Origin: a virus
Direction: 5' to 3' (one strand)
DNA length: 60,191 nucleotides
IMG/VR virus record: IMGVR_UViG_3300032116_000205
Span: 1-60,191 of that record
The translations under genes and the position numbers were made by a program. The notes under the pieces are model-generated. The model was not told where the DNA came from and did no database searches. It saw only the letters and a list, made by a program, of their open reading frames with translations. Below are positions 47,858 to 54,585 of the stretch, one piece after another (positions within the stretch are counted from its first letter, which is position 1; every line of letters begins with the position of its first letter).

Positions 47858-47882
47858 ATGAAAAAGCCCCCTTGCGGGGGCT
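47858..47882 (-). terminator. Terminator, minus strand
   Basis: Arms AGCCCCC (47865-47871) and GGGGGCT (47876-47882) are 7-bp with a TTGC loop. On the minus strand the stem is followed by TTTTTCATTTAC. It ends the transcript that carries the tiny Lys-rich genes, before the neck and sheath genes. A second 6-bp hairpin (47827-47832/47838-47843) follows in the leader of the next gene. Confidence 0.85.
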
Positions 47883-47888
47883 AATTCG

Positions 47889-48083
47889 CTATTTCTTCCG
47901 TTTTGCTTTTATGCCTTTAATAATCTTGGCATCAATTTTTCGGTCTTCTTCTAGGGTCTTTGGCTTCTTCTTTTTACCGTGGGCTGTGTCTTTTTTTTCA
48001 AACTCAGCCTTTTCTTTTTTAGACAGCCCTTTTGTCATTTTGGCGTCTTTTTTTTCGTCAGCCTCTTTTGTGTATTTAGCCAT
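47889..48083 (-). CDS. Lys/Glu-rich small protein (64 aa)
   Basis: The sequence is very charged (KEADEKKDAKMTKGLSKKEK, then KIDAKIIKGIKAKRKK) without hydrophobic stretches or cysteines. It is the last of five tiny basic genes transcribed together; the others are at 48083, 48211, 48351 and 48497. It starts within the stop of the 48083-48211 gene (TAATG). A virion-internal or DNA-condensing role is possible; not recognised. Confidence 0.6.
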   Translation of the reverse strand: MAKYTKEADEKKDAKMTKGLSKKEKAEFEKKDTAHGKKKKPKTLEEDRKIDAKIIKGIKAKRKK

Positions 48084-48211
48084 TATTTTTTCTTAGCTTT
48101 CTTGTCTTTTGCATTTGCACCCTTCTTTGCAGCAAACTTCTTGTTCGCCGCCTTGAGGGTCTTCATCCCGTGTTTGTCCTTGGGACGGCCACAGCCGCAG
48201 GTCGCGCACAC
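48083..48211 (-). CDS. Tiny protein with MCATCGCG start, copy 1 (42 aa)
   Basis: The GTG start at 48211 overlaps the stop of its paralogue as TAGTG. It begins MCATCGCGRP with three cysteines in a CxxCxC cluster and continues Lys/Ala-rich (KKFAAKKGANAKDKKAKKK). The paralogue immediately upstream shares MCATCGCG. CxxCxC may bind Zn or Fe-S; the basic tail suggests nucleic-acid contact. Too short for automatic gene finders; support is by overlapping packing and duplicate motif. Confidence 0.7.
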   Translation of the reverse strand: MCATCGCGRPKDKHGMKTLKAANKKFAAKKGANAKDKKAKKK

Positions 48212-48351
48212 TACTTTTTCTTCTTCTTACGTAGAGCTGCAAAATCAGCCCCATCAAGCTTCTTCTTATCGCCAGCTTTGCCAGCAATTTTCTTTTGCTT
48301 TGGGGAAAGCTTCTTGCTTCCCTTTCCACCGCAACCACATGTAGCACACAT
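48211..48351 (-). CDS. Tiny protein with MCATCGCG start, copy 2 (46 aa)
   Basis: It begins MCATCGCGGK, the same eight residues as its downstream neighbour, followed by a basic tail (KKLSPKQKKIAGKAGDKKKL) ending in poly-Lys. The ATG lies within the stop of the 49-aa gene. The pair looks like a recent tandem duplication of a small Cys/Lys peptide; the two tails have diverged. Function unknown. Confidence 0.72.
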   Translation of the reverse strand: MCATCGCGGKGSKKLSPKQKKIAGKAGDKKKLDGADFAALRKKKKK

Positions 48352-48500
48352 TACTTTTTACCTGCTTTCTGTTTTTTGGGTTTTGCGACCTTGCTCTTAC
48401 CGGATCCTTCTGGTACACAGTTAGGAACCTTCTTACCGTTCTTTGTTTTAAAACCTACTTGGACATAGCCGTCCCAGCATGGACCTTGCTTTGCCATCAT
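48351..48500 (-). CDS. Tiny basic protein with PCWDGY...PNCVP motif (49 aa)
   Basis: The segment CWDGYVQVGFKTKNGKKVPN, completed by CVP (8-30), is a motif that I have seen at the ends of large phage structural proteins, so this may be a virion decoration or internal peptide. The C-terminus is Lys rich. Two cysteines (8 and 28) could form a link. ATG-ATG at the start; the first is chosen (48500). The gene overlaps its neighbours by 1-4 bases. Confidence 0.68.
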   Translation of the reverse strand: MMAKQGPCWDGYVQVGFKTKNGKKVPNCVPEGSGKSKVAKPKKQKAGKK

Positions 48501-48703
48501 TTACCTTTCTTGTGCGGGTTCTTCTTGTGCCAGTCCTTCACGGCTTTTACGCCTTGCTTGACTGTCTTAGACCCACCATTCTTTGTCAAATTAATCTTAT
48601 CCCACTTACCGGCTGACTTGCCTTCGTGGTCAACAATGACATCGCCCTTTTTATTCTTTTTAACGGTGTGCTTCATGCCGCCAACTTTAAGAGTTTTACC
48701 CAT
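48497..48703 (-). CDS. Basic small protein (68 aa)
   Basis: It has LKVGGMKHTVKKNKKGDVIV followed by DHEGKSAGKWDKINLTKNGG and a Lys-rich end. A small beta-hairpin domain with positive charge is likely. Unrecognised. It overlaps the 49-aa gene by 4 bases (ATGA) and is separated from the 53-aa gene by 2 bases. Confidence 0.62.
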   Translation of the reverse strand: MGKTLKVGGMKHTVKKNKKGDVIVDHEGKSAGKWDKINLTKNGGSKTVKQGVKAVKDWHKKNPHKKGK

Positions 48704-48705
48704 AA

Positions 48706-48867
48706 TTATTTACTCTTATAACGAATAGTTGCTTTAGGGCGTCTAGCAATCCCGCCTTTTTTACGACGAGACTTTGCTCCACCAGAACGATATTTGCTTT
48801 GATCTAACTCAATAGAAATATTCTTAGTTGGGTTTTTACCAACTGTGTCTCCGATACGACGTGGCAT
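48706..48867 (-). CDS. Arg/Lys-rich small protein (53 aa)
   Basis: The start ATG 48867 is chosen over an upstream ATG (48915) because AGGAGA (48871-48876) precedes it. The sequence (MPRRIGDTVGKNPTKNISIE then SGGAKSRRKKGGIARRPKAT) is like a basic nucleic-acid binding or virion peptide; no family is recognised. It follows the head-tail connector candidate gene. Confidence 0.65.
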   Translation of the reverse strand: MPRRIGDTVGKNPTKNISIELDQSKYRSGGAKSRRKKGGIARRPKATIRYKSK

Positions 48868-48874
48868 ATGTCTC

Positions 48875-49414
48875 CTAAGAAGCAGGTTGTGCGTAGGCCT
48901 GGAACTGTTCATCATTAACCAGTTCGTCTGGCATCAGCTGAATCATGTTCAGGGTAATAAGTGTACCGCGGTCATCAATGTATCCGTCAGGCTGTGTGTG
49001 GTATGGCCTAAAAACTTGACCTTTCCATACGCAACGGTAACGGTTTGCTTCCTGTAGGCGAGCGCGAAACTCACCGCGCTTGTCAAACAACTGAGGGCTT
49101 ACCCTGTACAGGTCATCAATGTTTATAGTTAGGTTTAACGTATCGGCTGCGTAGAAACCTCGTTGATCCATAGGTGACTTACCCATTTGTAAATCAGCGC
49201 TAACAATATGAAGCACTTTTGGACCAACCCAGACACGGCCGCCAGAGATAGACTCAACATCGTAAATAGGGTCGGTAGTAGTAGAAGAAGTGTCGTACTC
49301 CCACCATTCTGCGTGAGTACCAAATGGGTTAGTTGAATCCCACGTAATGCCGTCTCCGACCTCGTTTAGTTCAAAATCAATGGTGAACCTTCCACCCGGC
49401 TCAAAGGATCTCAT
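48875..49414 (-). CDS. Virion protein, possible head-tail connector (179 aa)
   Basis: A beta-rich protein with an N-terminal MRSFEPGGRFTIDFELNEVG and a central DTLNLTINIDDLYRVSPQLF and RRCVWKGQVF-like region (about 120-150), in the place where head-tail joining proteins usually sit (between capsid/fibre genes and neck, sheath and tube genes). No family is named. The ATG is 8 bases from the GT2 gene's stop. Confidence 0.5.
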   Translation of the reverse strand: MRSFEPGGRFTIDFELNEVGDGITWDSTNPFGTHAEWWEYDTSSTTTDPIYDVESISGGRVWVGPKVLHIVSADLQMGKSPMDQRGFYAADTLNLTINIDDLYRVSPQLFDKRGEFRARLQEANRYRCVWKGQVFRPYHTQPDGYIDDRGTLITLNMIQLMPDELVNDEQFQAYAQPAS

Positions 49415-49422
49415 GCCACCCC

Positions 49423-50472
49423 TTATTCACTGTAGAAGACTAGGTTACGCTTTAGGCGCTCGTCTGTAGGGTTTAACTCAACCGCCTTTTCGCCGTACTC
49501 CTTTGCTTTGTCTGTAAGTCCTAAATGATGTGAGGCAATTGCCGCATAATCGTATGGTGCCGAACCCCATGCAAACTCTTCGCATAAGTACTCAAGTGGT
49601 TTTTCTGTAATACGAAGCGCCTCTTCCGCTACGTCAAGGCAGTCAAACCAACGGTTGTTTTCATAATAAAGTTTGGCTAACTCTACGTAAGCCTCCCGTC
49701 TATCTGGTGCTTCTTCAACGGCTTTTTTAAACCAATCTTCAGCTCCCATAAAATCATCAGACATCTTTGCAATGTAACGCATAGATGCTGCTCTTTCAGG
49801 TTTCCACACTGCCCGTGGTAGAGATAAGTGACGCTTAAACTCTTCTGTTGCTTCTGCAAACTTTCCATAAAAGAATAATTCTCTGGCGTAGTAAAACGCG
49901 TTCCTATCATCGTGTGGGTCTTCAATTACAGATTGAGCCAATAACGGGAAATACTGAGAGCGTGGTTTAGTGTCGTCTGGGTGATGATGGATCTCAAGTC
50001 CTACCCAATTTTCAATTTGTTGTATTCGATCAGTTACCAATACTTCGTGGACAGGATGCTTCCAACGATAGCCGTGGCGTTTGTGGATCTTGTCTCCACC
50101 ATACTGAAGACCAGGAGACCCGTCGGGGTTCCAGTTCCAGGTGTATTTGTAGCGTGGTCTGGTTGTTTGTGTTGGGACAGCCTCTAGGTGTTTACGCCAT
50201 CCTTCAACTAATACCTCATCCATATCCAAAGCAATACAGTAGTCAATATCATTTGGAAGCGCTGCAAGGGATGCATTGCGTGCATCGTCAAACCGCCAAG
50301 GTTTTACAGAAATAGATATAACATTGATACCAAGTTCTTTGGCTAGTTCAACCGTATTGTCTGTAGACCCGGTGTCCGCAATTAATAAGTAGTCAGCTTC
50401 TTTAGCGGACTCATACCACTTATGAACAAATTGTTGTTCATTAAGGGCGATTGTGTAAACCGCTATTTTCAT
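49423..50472 (-). CDS. GT2-family glycosyltransferase with TPR-like C-terminus
   Basis: The first 120 residues form a GT-A domain: DYLLIADTGSTDNTVELAKE (27-46) and the DxD motif IALDMDE (80-86), plus WRFDDARNASLAA, a signature for inverting family 2 transferases. Residues about 180-340 are TPR-like helical repeats (ERAASMRYIAKMSDDFMGAE and AYVELAKLYYENNRWFDCLD). The fusion GT2-TPR occurs in phages and bacteria that modify surface proteins or polysaccharides. It lies within the structural block, so virion protein glycosylation is possible. Confidence 0.8.
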   Translation of the reverse strand: MKIAVYTIALNEQQFVHKWYESAKEADYLLIADTGSTDNTVELAKELGINVISISVKPWRFDDARNASLAALPNDIDYCIALDMDEVLVEGWRKHLEAVPTQTTRPRYKYTWNWNPDGSPGLQYGGDKIHKRHGYRWKHPVHEVLVTDRIQQIENWVGLEIHHHPDDTKPRSQYFPLLAQSVIEDPHDDRNAFYYARELFFYGKFAEATEEFKRHLSLPRAVWKPERAASMRYIAKMSDDFMGAEDWFKKAVEEAPDRREAYVELAKLYYENNRWFDCLDVAEEALRITEKPLEYLCEEFAWGSAPYDYAAIASHHLGLTDKAKEYGEKAVELNPTDERLKRNLVFYSE

Positions 50473-50690
50473 TAGCTAAGGGCTGCTAGTTTTTCCTTAT
50501 GAAAAGCCAAAGCGTTTTTTACGCCTTCAACAGCAACTCGGTACTTTTCTGCCGTTTCTTCTTGGTTTTGAGAAACAGAAAATAAGTAGTTAAGCTCTAA
50601 AGAATATCCGTCTTTAGAAAGTTTATTTATTCTTTCAATAAGAACGTCTTTCTTTGTTTCTACGTCTAAACCCCAGTCAATGTCTTCCAT
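50472..50690 (-). CDS. hypothetical protein (72 aa)
   Basis: A small charged helical protein (VETKKDVLIERINKLSKDGY, then SVSQNQEETAEKYRVAVEGV) without cysteines. It overlaps the GT2 gene by one base. Such small proteins near fibre genes often act as fibre chaperones, but nothing in the sequence proves it. Unrecognised. Confidence 0.6.
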   Translation of the reverse strand: MEDIDWGLDVETKKDVLIERINKLSKDGYSLELNYLFSVSQNQEETAEKYRVAVEGVKNALAFHKEKLAALS

Positions 50691-50698
50691 GATTCTCC

Positions 50699-50827
50699 TT
50701 ATTCTTCGTTTGGTGCCACCATATCATATCCGATTACTTCTCCTGTATCGGCATTCTTGACTTCAAATTTCTCAAAGCCTGAAGCATCTTTTCCAAGGCT
50801 TGTTTTAATTACATTAATAGATGTCAT
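50699..50827 (-). CDS. hypothetical protein (42 aa)
   Basis: A very short gene between two others: start ATG 50827 overlaps the stop of the collagen-like fibre gene (ATGA). Sequence MTSINVIKTSLGKDASGFEK with FEVKNADTGEVIGYDMV suggests a tiny beta-hairpin. Lengths and overlaps support a real gene; the role is unknown, possibly a fibre accessory protein. Confidence 0.6.
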   Translation of the reverse strand: MTSINVIKTSLGKDASGFEKFEVKNADTGEVIGYDMVAPNEE

Positions 50828-52548
50828 ATGAACCTCGCCCAATATCCGTTAGATGTGTTGTTAAGTGGTGTGGCTGAAGAGGGTAGATCTGACTGACTGT
50901 CTAAGTAGCCACGCATGACTGGTGATAGTGCGTTTAAAACCGCTGGTGGGTAACCAAAGGCAAGGTAGCCGGTACCAGGGGTTGTAGCAATAACAAGGAT
51001 TGCAAAGCCGTAGCGTTGTCCAGCCTGGAACGTTACAGAAGAACTTAGATTTCTTGTGTAAACAGTGTTACGTGTTCCAAAAATAGTAATGTCGTTTGCT
51101 GTGCTTGCCAACAGTGTGGCTGTAGTCTCATCAAAAGAGTAAACACCCATCTTAATAAGGGTAGCGCCAGTAGTTGCTGTACCAGCAGATGCCACCGCTA
51201 CAGTTGATGCGGTATGGGTGTGAAGCGGGCTAAAGAAGCTCCAGTAAACAGTTCCGCTAGTAAACGAGGCAGAACGGTTGTCATAACGAGGGGCTACATC
51301 GATGTATGTATCAGACAACTCCATACGAGCCTGCACTCGATTAATAAGAGCTATCTCTCCAGAAGCATTTGGCAACGTAAGTGTACGGTCTGCAGTTGGG
51401 TCTGTTACTTGAAGGGTAGTCTCAAACGCATCTGCGGTTGCTCCTTCAAAAACAATTGAAGATCCAACAGTAAGACCACTAAAGGTTGGGGTTGTAATAG
51501 TTCCACCTAAAGAAACCGTGTCAGTTCCAATAGTTATAGAGGAGTTCGCTAACTTAACGTTAGTCACATTTCCATCAACTATTTTTGCTGTAGTAACAGT
51601 GTTGTCGGTTGGGGTACGGGTGTCGGAGAGTCGAGTATCTGTTCCATAAACAACTTCTGTTGCTGAAGCGTTTCCAGTAGCGGGAATGTCTTTTGTAGAT
51701 GACGTTCCAAGACCAGTAACTTGAGTGTTTGCAATTGACAATAATGTTTGATCAATACCAATAACTGCAGCAATATTTGTTCCAGTATTTGTTATAGGAC
51801 CTGTTACAGATACAACTCCTGTAGCCCCAGTAGGGCCAGTAGGACCGGTTACTGTTGAGTCAGCTCCCGTAGGACCGGTTGGACCAGTAGGTCCTGTGGG
51901 ACCAGTAGGACCAGTTACATTAGAGTCTGCGCCTGTTGGACCGGTTGGTCCTGTGGGCCCTGTTGCTCCAACAATTTGACCAGCGCTGTACCAAGTTGTT
52001 CCATCCCAAACGTACACATCTCCATCTGCATCAACAATATACGCATCGTTAATGTCATTTCCTGTTGACGGAAGATCAACAACGTTAGCAACACTACCTA
52101 TTAAAGTAATAGGAACACCTTGAGGACCTTGTGGTCCAGTAGGTCCAGTAGGTCCGGTTGGTCCAGTTACTGTTGAATCTGCGCCGGTTGGTCCAGTTGA
52201 ACCCGTAGGACCCGTTGGTCCAGTTGGACCAGTTGGTCCAGTTGGACCCGTTACACCTTGAGGAATTCCAAAATTATAAATTGCCGATGAAGCTGTTCCA
52301 GTATTAGTTACTGTTGCTGATGCTCCAGGACCTAATGTTGTTACTGCACCAATAGTGGCTGTAGAACTTGGACCAGTAGGACCAGTTACACCTGAAGAGT
52401 ATTGAAGACCAGACCACGGAGTTGTACCTGTGCCAACTTTAAATCTACCAGTATCAAATTCATAACCAACTTCACCTTGTGAAAGTGTTGGGTTATTAGT
52501 TGTCCAGTTAGCTGCGGTGTCACGTCTGAATTGAATCTTTACAGCCAT
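50824..52548 (-). CDS. Collagen-like tail fibre protein
   Basis: The N-terminus MAVKIQFRRDTAANWTTNNP is a conserved fibre-base module (RRDTxxxW...LxxGExG). It is followed by Gly-Pro-Thr repeats in three blocks (about residues 57-150 and 170-250) as in collagen-like phage fibres that form rigid triple helices. The C-terminal 300 residues are beta-rich (YIDVAPRYDNRSASFTSGTV) and likely the receptor-binding tip. Pro-rich repeats give the DNA a 9-base periodic pattern. Confidence 0.85.
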   Translation of the reverse strand: MAVKIQFRRDTAANWTTNNPTLSQGEVGYEFDTGRFKVGTGTTPWSGLQYSSGVTGPTGPSSTATIGAVTTLGPGASATVTNTGTASSAIYNFGIPQGVTGPTGPTGPTGPTGPTGSTGPTGADSTVTGPTGPTGPTGPQGPQGVPITLIGSVANVVDLPSTGNDINDAYIVDADGDVYVWDGTTWYSAGQIVGATGPTGPTGPTGADSNVTGPTGPTGPTGPTGPTGADSTVTGPTGPTGATGVVSVTGPITNTGTNIAAVIGIDQTLLSIANTQVTGLGTSSTKDIPATGNASATEVVYGTDTRLSDTRTPTDNTVTTAKIVDGNVTNVKLANSSITIGTDTVSLGGTITTPTFSGLTVGSSIVFEGATADAFETTLQVTDPTADRTLTLPNASGEIALINRVQARMELSDTYIDVAPRYDNRSASFTSGTVYWSFFSPLHTHTASTVAVASAGTATTGATLIKMGVYSFDETTATLLASTANDITIFGTRNTVYTRNLSSSVTFQAGQRYGFAILVIATTPGTGYLAFGYPPAVLNALSPVMRGYLDSQSDLPSSATPLNNTSNGYWARFI

Positions 52549-52905
52549 TTACACTCCTAATGCATTTCCGCAGTCGATTGTGGGAGTACCACCATATATT
52601 GTAGAGGCTTGACCGCCATCTATATTCTGAAAAATAGGACCAGTTGGTCCTGTTGGTCCGGTGGGACCTGTAGGACCAGTAACAGCGGGACCTGTAGGTC
52701 CCAAAGGTCCTGTTGGTCCGGTAGATCCAGTTGGTCCAGTTAAACCTAAAGGTCCAGTCGGACCAGTGGGACCTAAAGGTCCAGTTGGTCCAGTTGCTCC
52801 TTGAGAGTTACTGATACGCCAAACTGATCCATCCCAGTACCAAGTAACATCGCCAACCGTAAACAGTTCGTTTAGCGCAGGGCTATTAGGGAAGTCAATT
52901 GGCAT
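52549..52905 (-). CDS. Short collagen-like fibre protein (118 aa)
   Basis: It starts with a small wedge-like module ([20 protein letters not shown]) and then about 50 residues of Gly-x-Thr repeats ([20 protein letters not shown]), ending in a short segment ([20 protein letters not shown]). It looks like a truncated or partner fibre of the gene at 50824, from which it is separated by no gap. Probably a second fibre subunit. Confidence 0.72.
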   Translation of the reverse strand: MPIDFPNSPALNELFTVGDVTWYWDGSVWRISNSQGATGPTGPLGPTGPTGPLGLTGPTGSTGPTGPLGPTGPAVTGPTGPTGPTGPTGPIFQNIDGGQASTIYGGTPTIDCGNALGV

Positions 52906-52927
52906 AGGAAAAAGTGTATCTCTTTAC

Positions 52928-53614
52928 TTATTCAAAAGTCTTCTTAACCCACCAGTGCTTTCTATATCCACCAGTTATGTACTTAGATATAGACCAAATC
53001 TGTTTATCAGCCCAGTCAGGATCGTACTCTGCTACTTCCGATTTCCATCCTTCTCTTTTTATAGGTACCACCTGAATGATTGGAGTGCCTTCAGGGATAA
53101 CTCCTTCAAAACCTTCTTTTAAAAAGAAGGGGATACCCCCACCGGCTGAAAATCCATCAGATTCTACAAAACCATTGGTTGTAGTAAAGGGCAGATCAAA
53201 TCTATTAAATGGGTGAGTAAATAAGCAGCTATACCCTTCCGGAACTTCTATTCCCCAAGTTGTGTTCCAAGCATATAGATCGTGATCGTGACCTGCTGGT
53301 CTAGGTAATTCAGTAGCCATGTCTTTTGGACGAACTTCTAACGGAGAAGATATTTGGTTTCTTGCACCATTCCAAGCAAATCCAACCCTACCGTTTTTTC
53401 GTTCTATAAGAACATCCCCGGGCAAGGTAATGCAGTAGCCGGCAGTCATTGCTTCTAAAAATGGAATACAAAGTTTTATGTCTTTGTTTACTCCTCCACC
53501 TTCAAGAATTTCAGGCTTACCACTACGCCAACGTTTTGATTTTTTGTACCAATCTGGAACAAATGCTCGTGCAGGCTTAGGGGGAGAGTGCAGCTTAGCC
53601 ACACTCTCTTCCAT
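52928..53614 (-). CDS. hypothetical cupin-like protein (228 aa)
   Basis: A beta-rich protein; motifs such as PDWYKKSKRWRSGKPEILEG near the N-terminus and GYSCLFTHPFNRFDLPFTTT in the centre resemble a phage protein group seen in aquatic phages, whose activity I do not know. The EGTPIIQVVPIKREGW segment near residue 175-195 looks like the end of a cupin or jelly-roll barrel. No catalytic residues are identified. Confidence 0.5.
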   Translation of the reverse strand: MEESVAKLHSPPKPARAFVPDWYKKSKRWRSGKPEILEGGGVNKDIKLCIPFLEAMTAGYCITLPGDVLIERKNGRVGFAWNGARNQISSPLEVRPKDMATELPRPAGHDHDLYAWNTTWGIEVPEGYSCLFTHPFNRFDLPFTTTNGFVESDGFSAGGGIPFFLKEGFEGVIPEGTPIIQVVPIKREGWKSEVAEYDPDWADKQIWSISKYITGGYRKHWWVKKTFE

Positions 53615-53634
53615 AGCTCTAAAAGTTATCTTTT

Positions 53635-54585
53635 TCAGAGGATTCCTCCGTAATATAAAGTAATTCCCATTAAAATTATCGGAATTACTAAAGCAAAGAT
53701 GGCTTTGTAGTAGTCCTTAAGAGGAGTTCTAAAGTAACTTTTACCAACTACTAAACATTTATGGGCTGGGGACAGCATGTAGCCAGCGTAGTCAAAAGCA
53801 AAGAATAGTGGCAAAGTTTCAACGCCAAATACCCCTACAGAAAGTACAACAAAACCAGCAAACTTACTACTGCTTCCTAGAGCAAAACTGGCTAGAAAAC
53901 CGGTAGCAGCAACTAAAAATAGTAGATTGTGTTGATGAGCGTCTTCTAACCACGCATTAATAGTTTCTATATTTGCTTTAATAATGTTGCTAAGAACAAT
54001 AACAATTGCCGTAAATACCAAAACTCTAGCGTAATCTATTAGCTGTTTACGATCTCGTTTCCAGTCGGCTTCAATTTGCCAAGGCTCTTTGTCTTTCTTT
54101 TTTAAAGGTTTTTCTGGAATTGATATCTCAATATCGTCTTCTTTTAAAACCTTAAATATGTAGAACAAAATAACAATTCCCGCAGTAGCTAATAGCGGCC
54201 ATGTTTTACCTAGAAGCTCCCAATAACTAAGGCTGAGAGCTGCCATAGGTAGTAAAACAGTTGCCTCTAGCGGAGACCAAAAATAAAAGTGATGCGTAGA
54301 TAGATAATCAATAATTCCGTAGTTCTTACGTTTTTTATAATCATCTGGGGCAATAGTGTCTAGAGCACCTGCCGATACAGCGACGCGACCTGAAATCGGT
54401 AGTACGCCCGAGAACAGAGAGATAAGAGCAACAACTGCTCTTTTTGATTTTATAGTTGTGGCAATCCAAGCATAGAAGGGCATAAATATTTGGCTCTTCT
54501 TTGCCGCAAAGGACAAAGCCATAACTGAAGCAAGAAGTAGAAGGTATTGCTGATTATCCAGCAACAACGAGGATGTAAACTCCAT
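53635..54585 (-). CDS. Multi-pass membrane protein, DUF401/transporter-like
   Basis: About 8 hydrophobic segments (LLLLASVMALSFAA, VVALISLFSGVLPI, ATVLLPMAALSLSYW, LLATAGIVILFYIF, VLVFTAIVIVLSNI, LLFLVAATGFLASFAL, FVVLSVGVFGVETL and IFALVIPIILMGITLYYG). A conserved end GYMLSPAHKCLVVGKSYF resembles the 'SPxHxC...YF' signature of DUF401-like and CitM-type transporters. A charged loop (PLKKKDKEPWQIEADWKRDR) divides the halves. It overlaps the upstream fusion gene by 32 bases. Its substrate is unknown. Confidence 0.65.
   Translation of the reverse strand: MEFTSSLLLDNQQYLLLLASVMALSFAAKKSQIFMPFYAWIATTIKSKRAVVALISLFSGVLPISGRVAVSAGALDTIAPDDYKKRKNYGIIDYLSTHHFYFWSPLEATVLLPMAALSLSYWELLGKTWPLLATAGIVILFYIFKVLKEDDIEISIPEKPLKKKDKEPWQIEADWKRDRKQLIDYARVLVFTAIVIVLSNIIKANIETINAWLEDAHQHNLLFLVAATGFLASFALGSSSKFAGFVVLSVGVFGVETLPLFFAFDYAGYMLSPAHKCLVVGKSYFRTPLKDYYKAIFALVIPIILMGITLYYGGIL

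Noticed and set aside
51820-52800. Repetitive DNA that might be a CRISPR array
   Set aside because: The repeats have 9-base codon periodicity (Gly-Pro-Thr) within an open frame, with no constant repeats separated by unique spacers.
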